Part shown: piece by piece, positions 8,044 through 16,773 of the stretch
How positions within the stretch are numbered: position 1 is the first letter of the stretch
Layout of the letters: each line of letters begins with the position of its first letter
From: Burkholderiales bacterium PBB3
Lineage (GTDB): Bacteria; Pseudomonadota; Gammaproteobacteria; Burkholderiales; Burkholderiaceae_C
DNA: 64,000 nt
Reading direction: 5' to 3'
Assembly (NCBI GenBank): GCA_002256115.1
Contig: NKIK01000009.1
Span: forward strand, 51,700 to 115,699
Notes under the pieces: model-generated
Databases searched by the model: none
What the model was told of the DNA's origin: nothing
What the model saw: only the letters and a program-made list of their open reading frames with translations
Translations under genes and position numbers: made by a program

Positions 8044-10116
8044 ATGGCAAAGATGTTGATCCGACACAAGCATCGGGGATGCGCCAGCATGAAAATCGTG
8101 GCTGTCGTGCAAGCGCGCATGGGCTCAACCCGATTTCCCAATAAGGTCATGAAGCTGATGGGCGGCGTTCCCATGATTGAAGTGTTGCTGGCTCGTCTGG
8201 CGCGAGCTACAGAAATCAGCGAGGTGATGGTCGCCACCTCGGTGGACCCGGGTAACCAACCATTGGCCGATCATGTGAACTACCTGGGATACAAGTGCTA
8301 CCGGGGCAGCGAAAATGATGTGCTTGATCGTTACATTCAGGCCGCCAAGTCAGCCAATGCTGACGTTGTGGTGCGGATCACGGGAGACTGCCCACTGGTT
8401 GATCCCGGGTTGGTTGATGAGGTCATTCGTCGGTTCAAATCCACCAATGTGAGTTATTTCAGCAACATATCGCCTCCAACTTTTCCTGATGGTCTGGATA
8501 TCGAGGTCTTCACCTTGGCGGCGCTGGGAAAAGCGGCAGAAGAAACCAGTAAGTCCTATGACCATGAGCATGTGACTCCTTACCTTCGCGAATCTGGCCG
8601 GTTCAAGCAAGCTGGCATGCAACACAGCGAAGACCTTTCGGGTCTGCGTTGGACCGTGGACGAACCAGCAGACCATGACGCGTTATCAAAAGTATTTGCA
8701 CAATTCGCTCCCGATATTCACTTCACCTGGCAGCAGGTTCTGCAATTGCAGCGCGCCAAGCCCGAAATTTTTTACTCCAACCAAAACCTGATTCGCAACG
8801 AAGGATCCACCATGGGCACTGGTCAAAAACTCTGGAAGCGCGCCAAGCAAGTCATCCCCGGCGGCAATATGCTGCTATCCAAACGTGCAGAAATGTTTTT
8901 GCCCGAGCAGTGGCCAGCCTACTTCAGCAAGGCCAAAGGGTGCAAGGTTTGGGACCTGGATGGCCGTGAATACATTGACATGTCCATCATGGGCATTGGC
9001 ACCAATATTCTCGGATATGGCCACCCTGAGGTGGATGCCGCCGTCCAGCAAACCGTGGTGGCCGGCAATATGTCCACCTTCAATTGCCCTGAAGAGGTTT
9101 ACCTGGCTGAGAAACTGGTTGAACTGCATCCATGGGCAGACATGGCCCGCCTGGCACGCTCGGGTGGTGAGGCAAACGCCATTGCCATACGCATTGCGCG
9201 CGCAGCCTCAGGCAAAGACAAGGTGGCTGTGTGTGGTTATCACGGCTGGCACGACTGGTATTTGTCCGCCAACCTGGAGGGTGGAGAAAATTTAGCTGGC
9301 CACCTGTTGCCGGGGCTTGATCCCAAAGGCGTACCGCAAAGCCTGCGTGGCACGGTGTTTCTATTCAACTATAACAACTACGCAGAGCTTGAGACTCTGG
9401 TAAACACGCAAGATATAGGCGTCATCAAAATGGAAGTTGTGCGGAACAAAGGGCCGGAAGACAATTTCCTGCACAAAGTGCGCAAACTTGCCACAGATCG
9501 TGGCATTGTCTTGATTTTTGATGAATGCACCTCGGGCTTTCGTCAGACCTATGGGGGCCTGCATAAAATATATGGCGTGGAGCCTGACATGGCCATGTTT
9601 GGCAAGGCGCTAGGCAATGGCTACGCCATCACGGCCACCATTGGCCGGCGCGAAATCATGGAGGCAGCGCAATCCACATTCATTAGCAGTACTTTTTGGA
9701 CAGAACGCATTGGCCCAAGTGCAGCACTAAAAACACTAGAAGTCATGGAGCGCTTGCAGTCTTGGGACACCATTACGCAGACCGGAATGCAAATCCGTCA
9801 GCGTTGGCAGCAACTGGCTGATAAACATGGCCTTAATATTGACCATTGGGGTTTGCCTGCTCTCACCGGCTTTACCTTCCAGAGCCCCAATGCGTTAGCC
9901 TACAAGACCCTTATCACTCAGGAGATGCTTACCAAAGGCTATCTGGCTGGCAACAGTGTTTACGTTTGCACCGAACATACGCCAGAAGTAGTGGCAGTCT
10001 TCTTCGAGGCGCTCGACTCGGTGTTTGGGCTAATTAAAGAATGTGAAGAAGGGCGCAACGTGATGAGCCTGTTGAGGGGGCCGGTATGTCATGACGGATT
10101 TAAACGCCTGAATTGA
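8044..10116 (+). CDS. SpsF-type cytidylyltransferase fused to a class III aminotransferase (GSA-aminomutase-like)
   Basis: A 690-residue fusion. The first 240 residues are a nucleotidyltransferase of the SpsF family (AVVQARMGSTRFPNKVM, VVRITGDCPLVDP, YDHEHVTPYLR). From about residue 260 a full class III PLP enzyme related to glutamate-1-semialdehyde 2,1-aminomutase begins (KRAKQVIPGGNMLLSK, YHGWHDWY, VLIFDECTSGFR with the PLP Asp, and MFGKALGNG with the Schiff-base Lys). The start at 8044 has GGAG 6 bases upstream; ATG 8092 also fits the domain edge. An internal ATG at 8812, in frame at the aminotransferase start, has AAGGA 6 bases upstream and could give the second domain alone. The fusion probably builds or activates an amino-sugar acid. 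Confidence 0.85.
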   Translation: MAKMLIRHKHRGCASMKIVAVVQARMGSTRFPNKVMKLMGGVPMIEVLLARLARATEISEVMVATSVDPGNQPLADHVNYLGYKCYRGSENDVLDRYIQAAKSANADVVVRITGDCPLVDPGLVDEVIRRFKSTNVSYFSNISPPTFPDGLDIEVFTLAALGKAAEETSKSYDHEHVTPYLRESGRFKQAGMQHSEDLSGLRWTVDEPADHDALSKVFAQFAPDIHFTWQQVLQLQRAKPEIFYSNQNLIRNEGSTMGTGQKLWKRAKQVIPGGNMLLSKRAEMFLPEQWPAYFSKAKGCKVWDLDGREYIDMSIMGIGTNILGYGHPEVDAAVQQTVVAGNMSTFNCPEEVYLAEKLVELHPWADMARLARSGGEANAIAIRIARAASGKDKVAVCGYHGWHDWYLSANLEGGENLAGHLLPGLDPKGVPQSLRGTVFLFNYNNYAELETLVNTQDIGVIKMEVVRNKGPEDNFLHKVRKLATDRGIVLIFDECTSGFRQTYGGLHKIYGVEPDMAMFGKALGNGYAITATIGRREIMEAAQSTFISSTFWTERIGPSAALKTLEVMERLQSWDTITQTGMQIRQRWQQLADKHGLNIDHWGLPALTGFTFQSPNALAYKTLITQEMLTKGYLAGNSVYVCTEHTPEVVAVFFEALDSVFGLIKECEEGRNVMSLLRGPVCHDGFKRLN

Positions 10117-10286
10117 CGCTTTGATGAAAGTCGCCTTGCGCACCGACGCGTCGCTGCTAGGGTCGTGTGATGCGCTGTTTGAACTTGGCCGACTCATTTA
10201 TGGGGCTTGGATATTTCGGCAAAAGAGGATAGTGGCGATAGGGGTATTTCTCCTTTCGTCAGGGATAGGCTTCCTTGGAAGACGTG

Positions 10287-11387
10287 ATGAATATCGATAA
10301 AGAAGACTGGCGCCGTCTGGCGACCTACCGTGGATTGGCTGCACTATTGGTGGCATTCGGTCACATGGTGCAGATTTTTGTCTATCCCGTTTCAACTTGG
10401 CAGGCGTCGTATTCCGGCCTGTTGTCGCAAAGCGCGGTGATGATGTTCTTCGTTGTCTCGGGATGCTCCATTGCCGCATCTGCGCATCGGGTAATCGGTG
10501 AGCCCCGCCCGGTCCTTATGTACGCATTGAATCGTATGGGGCAGATTTTGCCGCCATTCGTTTTTGCCGTTGTACTCATGTGGCTATGCGGCGTGCTTGC
10601 CCCATATGTGTTCGCCAGCGGCAGCCACATGTTTCTTCCGCATCCGCGTGTGGTTCGTGAGGGCTTCCTATTTGATTGGGGCGAGGTTATGGGCGCGCTC
10701 GCATTTTTCAACGGATTTTTTTCGATCACCCCCTTGTCTAACGGCCCCCTGTGGAGTTTGTCGTTCGAAGTCTGGCTCTACATCGTTTTCTTTTGCTTCT
10801 TCTTGGCACTGAAGCGCCTGCAGTGGGGGTTAATGCTGGTGTCTATGGCGGTTTATTTAATACTTGTGCAGTACGACAACTCTGGTTCGTCCCTACTCTT
10901 CCTGAAGTATTCGCTCGTCTGGTTTTCGGGAGTGTTGTTGTTTTTTGCCCTGCTGCGAAGGCAAGCGCTATTCGGGGAAAATGCCGCATGGCTGCGTAGT
11001 GTAGGTGCTCTCGTTTTGTGTTTTTTGGTCGTTCTCGCGGCTTATTTCGGTTGGAGATTTGTGGCAACCGACATGGTGTACGACATTACCCGTTTCAACA
11101 TGAGCTTCGGGTTCGCCTTTTCCGTATATCTGTTGCTGTTCCGGCCTGCCATGTCGAGGGCGGTTCAGGCAGTGTTCAGGCCGGCTTCTCGTTTCGGCTA
11201 CACACTCTATTTGATTCATTTTCCGCTTTATTTGCTCGCGTACGGCATCTTCCAGCCCCACATGTTGGACAGTCAAAGCGTGTCCTGGCTTGTTGGTCTG
11301 TCGGCAATGACGTTCAGTATCTTTTTGGCGTATTTTGCGGCCAAGTTTGTCGAGCGCCGAGAGCTTTTCATTGGCAGGGCGGCCTAG
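10287..11387 (+). CDS. Membrane acyltransferase, OafA/acyltransferase family 3
   Basis: A 366-residue integral membrane protein with about ten hydrophobic segments. It has the family 3 opening LATYRGLAALLVAFGHM, with the conserved His for acyl transfer, then FFVVSGCSIA and GPLWSLSFEVWLY. Such enzymes O-acetylate surface polysaccharides from the cytoplasmic face. ATG 10287 follows GGAAG by 5 bases; TTG 10275 and GTG 10284 are in-frame alternatives. The stop is one base before pseG, so the genes are co-transcribed. It probably decorates the glycan made by this locus. Confidence 0.85.
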   Translation: MNIDKEDWRRLATYRGLAALLVAFGHMVQIFVYPVSTWQASYSGLLSQSAVMMFFVVSGCSIAASAHRVIGEPRPVLMYALNRMGQILPPFVFAVVLMWLCGVLAPYVFASGSHMFLPHPRVVREGFLFDWGEVMGALAFFNGFFSITPLSNGPLWSLSFEVWLYIVFFCFFLALKRLQWGLMLVSMAVYLILVQYDNSGSSLLFLKYSLVWFSGVLLFFALLRRQALFGENAAWLRSVGALVLCFLVVLAAYFGWRFVATDMVYDITRFNMSFGFAFSVYLLLFRPAMSRAVQAVFRPASRFGYTLYLIHFPLYLLAYGIFQPHMLDSQSVSWLVGLSAMTFSIFLAYFAAKFVERRELFIGRAA

Positions 11388-11388
11388 C

Positions 11389-12522
11389 ATGGCGTTGTTT
11401 GTATTTCGTGCAGATGCTTCCTTCGCCATCGGTAGTGGACATGTCATGCGCTGCCTGACCCTGGCCGACGCACTCAAAGCCCAAGGCGCGGATTGTCACT
11501 TCATCAGCCGCGATCACCCCGGTCATCTGATGGAAGTCATTCGCCAGCGCGGTTATAAGGTAAATAGCCTTGCAGTGCCCGTACCACCTTCCCAAGAAGC
11601 TATTAAAAGTATAGTAGAGCGCGCGCCCAGTTCGCAGCAAGAACCCGAACACACAGCCTGGCTAGGCAGTACCTGGCAGACCGATGCGCAAGAAACCACC
11701 GCCATCCTGGTCAACCTGCAACCCGACTGGCTTGTGGTCGATCACTACGCCCTTGACCAGCGCTGGGAAGAGGCGCTGGCACAGCATTACCGCAAACTGC
11801 TGGTGATTGACGACTTGGCGGATCGGCCCCACAGTTGCAACCTGCTGCTCGATCAAAACCTGGGCCGTCAGCCGCAGGACTATGCCGCTCTGGTGCCAGC
11901 GCACTGCCAGCTTCTCATCGGCCCGTACTTCTCGCTTTTGCGCCCCGAGTTTGCCGCGCTGCGCCCCTACAGCCTACAGCGCCGCCAGGCGCAGCCCGCC
12001 TTGCGCCAGTTGCTCATCACCATGGGCGGCGTCGATCAACCCAATGCGACCGGGCAGGTGCTGCAGGCTCTCAAAACCTGCGCTTTGCCAGCCGACTGCC
12101 GCATCACCGTGATCATGGGCCTAACCGCACCCTGGTTGCAGAACGTCCAGGACCTGGCGGCACAAATGCCCTGGTTCACCGAAGTGGTGGTCAATGTCAA
12201 CGACATGGCCCAGCGCATGGCCGACAGCGACTTGGCGATTGGCGCGGCGGGCAGTACGTCGTGGGAGCGGTGCTGCCTGGGCTTGCCGACTTTGATGGTG
12301 GTGCTGGCAGAAAACCAACAAGCTAGCGCCCAAGCCCTGGAAGACGCACACGCAGCCCGTTTGATTGGGGCCGTGAGTGATATCGCTACGCAATTGCCAC
12401 AGGCTGTCGGTGAACTGATCGATTCAGGTTGCCAGAGCCGGATGGGTCTTGCCGCCAGTGCGATCACCGATGAGCCGGGCGTTGAAAAAATTCTGAACGC
12501 CATGGGAGTGCTCAATGCTTGA
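11389..12522 (+). CDS. pseG: UDP-2,4-diacetamido-2,4,6-trideoxy-beta-L-altropyranose hydrolase PseG
   Basis: PseG removes UDP from the diacetamido-altrose intermediate, the fourth step of pseudaminic acid synthesis. The 377-residue protein has a GT-B-like fold. It starts with FRADASFAIGSGHVMRCL (the family N-terminus with the general base His), then LVVDHYALD, LVIDDLADRPH, TMGGVDQPN and GAAGSTSWERCCLGLP. Residues about 70-85 hold a segment encoded by an AT-rich, repeat-like stretch (11598-11626) that looks inserted compared with the usual family. The stop overlaps pseH by 8 bases. Confidence 0.93.
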   Translation: MALFVFRADASFAIGSGHVMRCLTLADALKAQGADCHFISRDHPGHLMEVIRQRGYKVNSLAVPVPPSQEAIKSIVERAPSSQQEPEHTAWLGSTWQTDAQETTAILVNLQPDWLVVDHYALDQRWEEALAQHYRKLLVIDDLADRPHSCNLLLDQNLGRQPQDYAALVPAHCQLLIGPYFSLLRPEFAALRPYSLQRRQAQPALRQLLITMGGVDQPNATGQVLQALKTCALPADCRITVIMGLTAPWLQNVQDLAAQMPWFTEVVVNVNDMAQRMADSDLAIGAAGSTSWERCCLGLPTLMVVLAENQQASAQALEDAHAARLIGAVSDIATQLPQAVGELIDSGCQSRMGLAASAITDEPGVEKILNAMGVLNA

Positions 12523-13036
12523 GTCAACCCCAGTCACGTTTCAAATTCGGCTCATGGGTCATGATGATCTGGCGCTTGTGCTGGCTTGGCGCAACCACCC
12601 AGATGTTCGACGCTACATGTACACCCAACATGAAATCACGTTAGCTGAACATCAGCGCTGGTTTGAACGTTGCTTGCCAGATCCAAAAAAGCATCTGCTG
12701 GTTTTTGAGGCTAACCATCAGCCCCTGGGGTTTGTGAACTTCAACGAGACGGGAAGCGGCGGTATTGCTGATTGGGGTTTTTACGCGGCACCCGATGCCC
12801 CCAAAGGCAGCGGACGGCAGCTTGGTCGCGCCGCGCTCAGCTATGCCTTTGCCCAACTCAAACTGCACAAAATTAGTGGCCAGGCGCTGGCGTGCAACCA
12901 GCGTTCCATCCAGCTTCATCAATTCCTCGGTTTCCAGCAGGAAGGCATCCTGCGTGACCAGCACTTCGATGGCGAACGCTATCACAATGCCATCTGCTTT
13001 GGCCTGTTTGGTCATGAATGGCAAACCAACTCCTAA
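12515..13036 (+). CDS. pseH: UDP-4-amino-4,6-dideoxy-N-acetyl-beta-L-altrosamine N-acetyltransferase PseH
   Basis: A 173-residue GNAT enzyme that acetylates the 4-amino group made by PseC. It shows IRLMGHDDLALVLAWRNHPDVRRYM, typical of PseH/RimL relatives, ADWGFYAAPDAPKGSGRQLG (acetyl-CoA loop) and a late HQFLGFQQEGILR. The ATG at 12515 lies within the end of pseG, so the two are translationally coupled. The order pseG-pseH-pseI supports the assignment. Confidence 0.9.
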   Translation: MLESTPVTFQIRLMGHDDLALVLAWRNHPDVRRYMYTQHEITLAEHQRWFERCLPDPKKHLLVFEANHQPLGFVNFNETGSGGIADWGFYAAPDAPKGSGRQLGRAALSYAFAQLKLHKISGQALACNQRSIQLHQFLGFQQEGILRDQHFDGERYHNAICFGLFGHEWQTNS

Positions 13037-13054
13037 GACACAAGAGAGAGCACC

Positions 13055-14122
13055 ATGTCGAATCATCCCAGTATCACCGTTGGAGGCCGTCGAATTGCTG
13101 CTGACGAAGCCCCCTACGTCATCGCCGAAATGTCAGCAAATCACAACGGCAACATGGATACCGCTTTCAAACTCATTGAGGCCGCAAAACAGGCCGGTGC
13201 TGACGCCGTTAAGCTGCAAACCTATCGTCCAGACACCATCACTCTGGACTGTGACTCAGAGGACTTTCGCATCCACGGTGGCCTGTGGGACGGCCGGACG
13301 CTCTACGACTTGTACCAGGAAGCCCACACGCCGTGGGACTGGCACGCTGCGCTGTTTGCACACGCCCGCAAAAACGGCATCACCATCTTCAGCTCGCCCT
13401 TTGACAACACCGCCGTCGATCTGCTGGAAGACCTAAACGCACCGGCCTACAAAATCGCATCTTTTGAAGCCGTCGATCACGCGCTGATTAAATATGTCGC
13501 CAGCACAGGCAAACCTATGATCATCTCCACTGGCATGGCCGATGGCCAAGAGATTCAGGAAGCCATCGATGCCGCCCGCGAAGGCGGCTGCAAAGAGCTG
13601 GCCATCCTGCACTGCGTCAGCGGCTACCCCGCACCGGCAGAAGACTACAACCTGCGTACCATCCCCGACATGATCCAGCGCTTTGGCCTGGTCACTGGTT
13701 TGTCCGATCACACCCTGGACAACACAGTCGCCATGTGTAGTGTGGCGCTGGGTGCGTCCATCGTTGAAAAGCACTTTACCTTGGATCGCAAAGGTGGTGG
13801 ACCCGATGACAGCTTTTCCTTGGAGCCCGCAGGTTTGACTGAGCTGTGTCTTGGTGCTCGTACGGCCTGGAGCGCTCTGGGAAAGGTTGACTATGGCCGC
13901 AAATCAAGCGAGGTCGACAATGTGCTCTTTAGACGTTCTCTTTATGTTGTGGAAGACGTTCAGATTGGTGAAGTCTTGACGTACAAAAACCTTCGCTCAA
14001 TTCGTCCTGGCTATGGAGTGGCGCCTAAGCATTTGGACGCCTTTATCGGCAGGCGTGCCATTCATGCAATCAAGCGCGGAACGCCAGCGTCTTGGGATTC
14101 GATCGGGGTCGTTGCGCAATAA
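13055..14122 (+). CDS. pseI: Pseudaminic acid synthase PseI
   Basis: A 355-residue NeuB-family synthase. It condenses phosphoenolpyruvate with 6-deoxy-AltdiNAc to give the nine-carbon pseudaminic acid. The TIM-barrel domain begins at VIAEMSANHNGN, with KLQTYRPDT, FSSPFD, YKIASFE, ISTGMA and EKHFTLDR in order. The C-terminal SAF (antifreeze-like) domain starts near residue 290 (RRSLYVVEDV...IRPGYG). It follows pseH with an 18-base gap. The residues favour pseudaminate over sialate or legionaminate synthases, but that is a judgement from overall similarity. Confidence 0.93.
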   Translation: MSNHPSITVGGRRIAADEAPYVIAEMSANHNGNMDTAFKLIEAAKQAGADAVKLQTYRPDTITLDCDSEDFRIHGGLWDGRTLYDLYQEAHTPWDWHAALFAHARKNGITIFSSPFDNTAVDLLEDLNAPAYKIASFEAVDHALIKYVASTGKPMIISTGMADGQEIQEAIDAAREGGCKELAILHCVSGYPAPAEDYNLRTIPDMIQRFGLVTGLSDHTLDNTVAMCSVALGASIVEKHFTLDRKGGGPDDSFSLEPAGLTELCLGARTAWSALGKVDYGRKSSEVDNVLFRRSLYVVEDVQIGEVLTYKNLRSIRPGYGVAPKHLDAFIGRRAIHAIKRGTPASWDSIGVVAQ

Positions 14123-14137
14123 GTACGGCTATTGAGT

Positions 14138-14845
14138 ATGCTGATATTGAAAAATTTGTTGAAACGCGTATTGCGGGGGAAATATGCTGGCCTCAATCAG
14201 CTCGACCGCAAACTGGAAAAGTATGTTGATTACGACAATGGTTACTTTGTGGAGTTAGGTGCCAACGATGGCGTGACTCAGTCCAACAGCTTGTATTTCG
14301 AAAAGTACCGAAACTGGCGTGGTCTGTTGGTGGAGCCTGCACCACAGAACTTTTTGAAATGTAGGAAAAACAGGTCATCAAGAAGCAGCATCTATTGCGC
14401 GGCCTGCGTCGCATTTGACTATGAACAGGAGTTTGTGCGCATTGCCTATTCCAATCTGATGTCAACGCCTGTTGGGTTGGAGTCCGACATACAAGACCCG
14501 CGTGCGCATGCGAGTTTGGGAGGTCAATTCCTGCGCAATGGCGAGACGATGTTTGAGTTTGGTGCTGTAGCCCGCCCTCTCAACGAGTTGCTTCTGGAAG
14601 CCGATGCCCCGAAGCTCATCGACTTCTTGTCTCTGGATGTGGAGGGCGCAGAGTTGGCGGTACTACACGGTGTGGATCATCAAGTTTTTCGTTTCAAGTA
14701 CGTTCTGGTCGAATGTCGAAGCTTTCCCCGTTTGAATGAATATATGGAAAAACAGGGGTACCGCTTTGTCGAGAAACTGTCCGGACAAGACTACTTATTC
14801 ACAAATGATCCGGCAATGAATTCAACGCCGATTGGCAATGCCTAA
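14138..14845 (+). CDS. FkbM-family SAM-dependent methyltransferase
   Basis: A 235-residue methyltransferase with YFVELGANDGVTQSNSLYFE (SAM-binding motif I), GLLVEPAP and IDFLSLDVEGAELAVL, the FkbM signature. Members O-methylate sugars in surface glycans. The ATG at 14138 is preferred; TTG 14132 is in frame. The last 8 bases overlap the start of the next gene. It may methylate a hydroxyl of the nonulosonate or a neighbouring sugar. Confidence 0.85.
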   Translation: MLILKNLLKRVLRGKYAGLNQLDRKLEKYVDYDNGYFVELGANDGVTQSNSLYFEKYRNWRGLLVEPAPQNFLKCRKNRSSRSSIYCAACVAFDYEQEFVRIAYSNLMSTPVGLESDIQDPRAHASLGGQFLRNGETMFEFGAVARPLNELLLEADAPKLIDFLSLDVEGAELAVLHGVDHQVFRFKYVLVECRSFPRLNEYMEKQGYRFVEKLSGQDYLFTNDPAMNSTPIGNA

Positions 14846-16433
14846 GTCGTCGGGTCTATTGAAGAAAATTCGCAAAGTGCTCGGACGTTACCCGGATGAG
14901 TATGGAGTGGCCCCTACATCTTTTTATGATGGGACAGACATCGCGCGCGCGTCGACTGTCTCGGTAGTAGTTACCATCCAATCTGTTCCTGATAAGTTGT
15001 ACTTTTTGCTATTTGGTGCAATTTGTGCGCAGACCAAACGGCGCGCGCCTTCACGGGTCGAGGCGGTCATCGTTCGTGCTGTGAGTGGTGCGGTTGGGAT
15101 GGGGTGGATTGCCGAGTTAAAGCGATCTGCTTGCGCAGCCTGGTTTTGGACTAGTCCTTGGGTGCGTGCATATGGAGTCCTTGTGCAAGGGGTGGCGTAT
15201 CGCTGTGCCACATGGATGCACCCTGTGCAGGACTTGTCAGACTGGTTCAAGTCCAAACATCTCTGGCAGCAGTTGCAGCGGCAAGGCGGAACCCTTTCGC
15301 TGAAAATTGGGAACATAGAAGTTGCAGATTTGCTGGTGGATTCTTACTTACGTTTCAAGCCATCCCCAGAGTTTGACGTTGACGACATCTTTGTGAGGAG
15401 ACTGGTTTGGCAAGCCTTGCGGGATGTGCGCCAAGCACATGCTTATTTTGCAAAGGCTAAACCCCGGTGGTATCTGACCTCTTACACCACGTATCTGGAG
15501 CACGGCATACCAGCACGTGTAGCTCTAGCGCATGGCGTGACTGTTTGGTCGTTTGGAAATCTGAGCCAATTTGGTAAAAAACTGTCTGTGGAAGATAGTT
15601 TCCATACTGCTGACTTTGGTGGGTATAGGCAAGTTTTCGAGAAACTGGATTGCAAGAGTGAACGGTTGGACGCCGCGCGTGAGCAACTTTTAATTCGCTT
15701 GTCAGGGGGCATTGATGCAGCGACCAGCTATATGCGTCAATCAGCTTATGGTCAGTCCAGTGTCGAAATGCCGCGTGATTTAGACGGTGCAGTGGTAATT
15801 TTTCTTCATGATTTTTATGATAGCCCCCACGTTTACCCCGCATTGGTTTTTGACGATTTCTGGTGCTGGATCTGCTTCACGATTGAGGTGTTGCAAAAAG
15901 TAGGTGTTCCTTTCTATCTCAAGCCCCATCCTAATCAGATCACCTTGAGTGACCAGGTTTTAGAGCGCTTGCGTCAGAAGTATTTCAACCTTAAATGGGT
16001 GCCTGCTGGTACTAGCAATACGCAGTTGGCGGCTGCGGGCATGGCTTGTGGGGTGACCGTGTACGGTACTGTTGCGCACGAACTGGCCTATTTGGGCGTG
16101 CCGAGCATAGGTTGTGCTCGGCATCCACACCACGCCTTTGACTTCTGTCGCACTGCCGCCACGCGGGAGGAGTATCAAGAAATGCTCGAAACTTATTCCG
16201 AACGACCAATTTCTAAAGAAGTGATGCAGAGACAAGCGCTGATCTTCTACTATATGCACAACTTGTTTGGAGACGGTGATTCGCTAGCCTTGAAGCAGGC
16301 ATTTGTAGAGCTATGGATGGCCTGCAATATGCGGAAATCTTCTGAAGCTGAAGTAATGTCCAGCTTCAAGGCATTGACTAAGTTGCCTGCTTTTGATCGA
16401 TTCGTCGACAGGCTGTGGGAAACTTCTTGCTGA
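14838..16433 (+). CDS. Probable capsule/surface-glycan glycosyltransferase
   Basis: A 531-residue protein without a clear named family. The middle and C-terminal parts look like a two-Rossmann GT-B transferase of the capsule type (KpsC/KpsS or CgeB-like): VVIFLHDFYDSPHVYP, FYLKPHPNQ (the Pro-His-Pro typical of such enzymes) and YGTVAHELAYLGVPSIGC, which matches a nucleotide-sugar binding end. The first 120 residues are basic with hydrophobic stretches and may contact the membrane. Its place directly after the nonulosonate genes makes it a candidate pseudaminic-acid transferase. ATG 14838 is preferred over TTG 14832. Confidence 0.55.
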   Translation: MPKSSGLLKKIRKVLGRYPDEYGVAPTSFYDGTDIARASTVSVVVTIQSVPDKLYFLLFGAICAQTKRRAPSRVEAVIVRAVSGAVGMGWIAELKRSACAAWFWTSPWVRAYGVLVQGVAYRCATWMHPVQDLSDWFKSKHLWQQLQRQGGTLSLKIGNIEVADLLVDSYLRFKPSPEFDVDDIFVRRLVWQALRDVRQAHAYFAKAKPRWYLTSYTTYLEHGIPARVALAHGVTVWSFGNLSQFGKKLSVEDSFHTADFGGYRQVFEKLDCKSERLDAAREQLLIRLSGGIDAATSYMRQSAYGQSSVEMPRDLDGAVVIFLHDFYDSPHVYPALVFDDFWCWICFTIEVLQKVGVPFYLKPHPNQITLSDQVLERLRQKYFNLKWVPAGTSNTQLAAAGMACGVTVYGTVAHELAYLGVPSIGCARHPHHAFDFCRTAATREEYQEMLETYSERPISKEVMQRQALIFYYMHNLFGDGDSLALKQAFVELWMACNMRKSSEAEVMSSFKALTKLPAFDRFVDRLWETSC

Positions 16434-16773
16434 ATTCGTTGCCTTAAGTGCGCCAGTCAATATTCCGGTCTGAATTCTTTCAAAAATCGCGCTATGTCAC
16501 ATGAACCCGCACCCGAACATCAACTTAACCGCCAGGACAGCATGTTTGGGTGGGCTGTATATGGAGTGTCCTGTGTTTCGCGTGAGTTTTACTCATGACT
16601 ACGGCTGCCCGACATCCGAAGACACGCAACTTCTCCAATGAAGATTGACCCTACCCCAAAAAGAGCTCTGAGTAGCTGATGCTGACCGCAGCAATTATGT
16701 TTTTTCTTGAAGCATCGAACAGTAAGCTCAATTGTTTTTCTTTGGTAGTCATTGCTGTTAATTACGGTTGAAT
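16434..16773 (+). other. Gene-free spacer before the ABC transporter
   Basis: This 340-base spacer is AT-richer than its flanks, especially from about 16680. I see no gene, no strong hairpin and no clear terminator. It probably holds the promoter of the second half of the glycan locus, but I cannot point to convincing -35 and -10 boxes. Confidence 0.4.
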
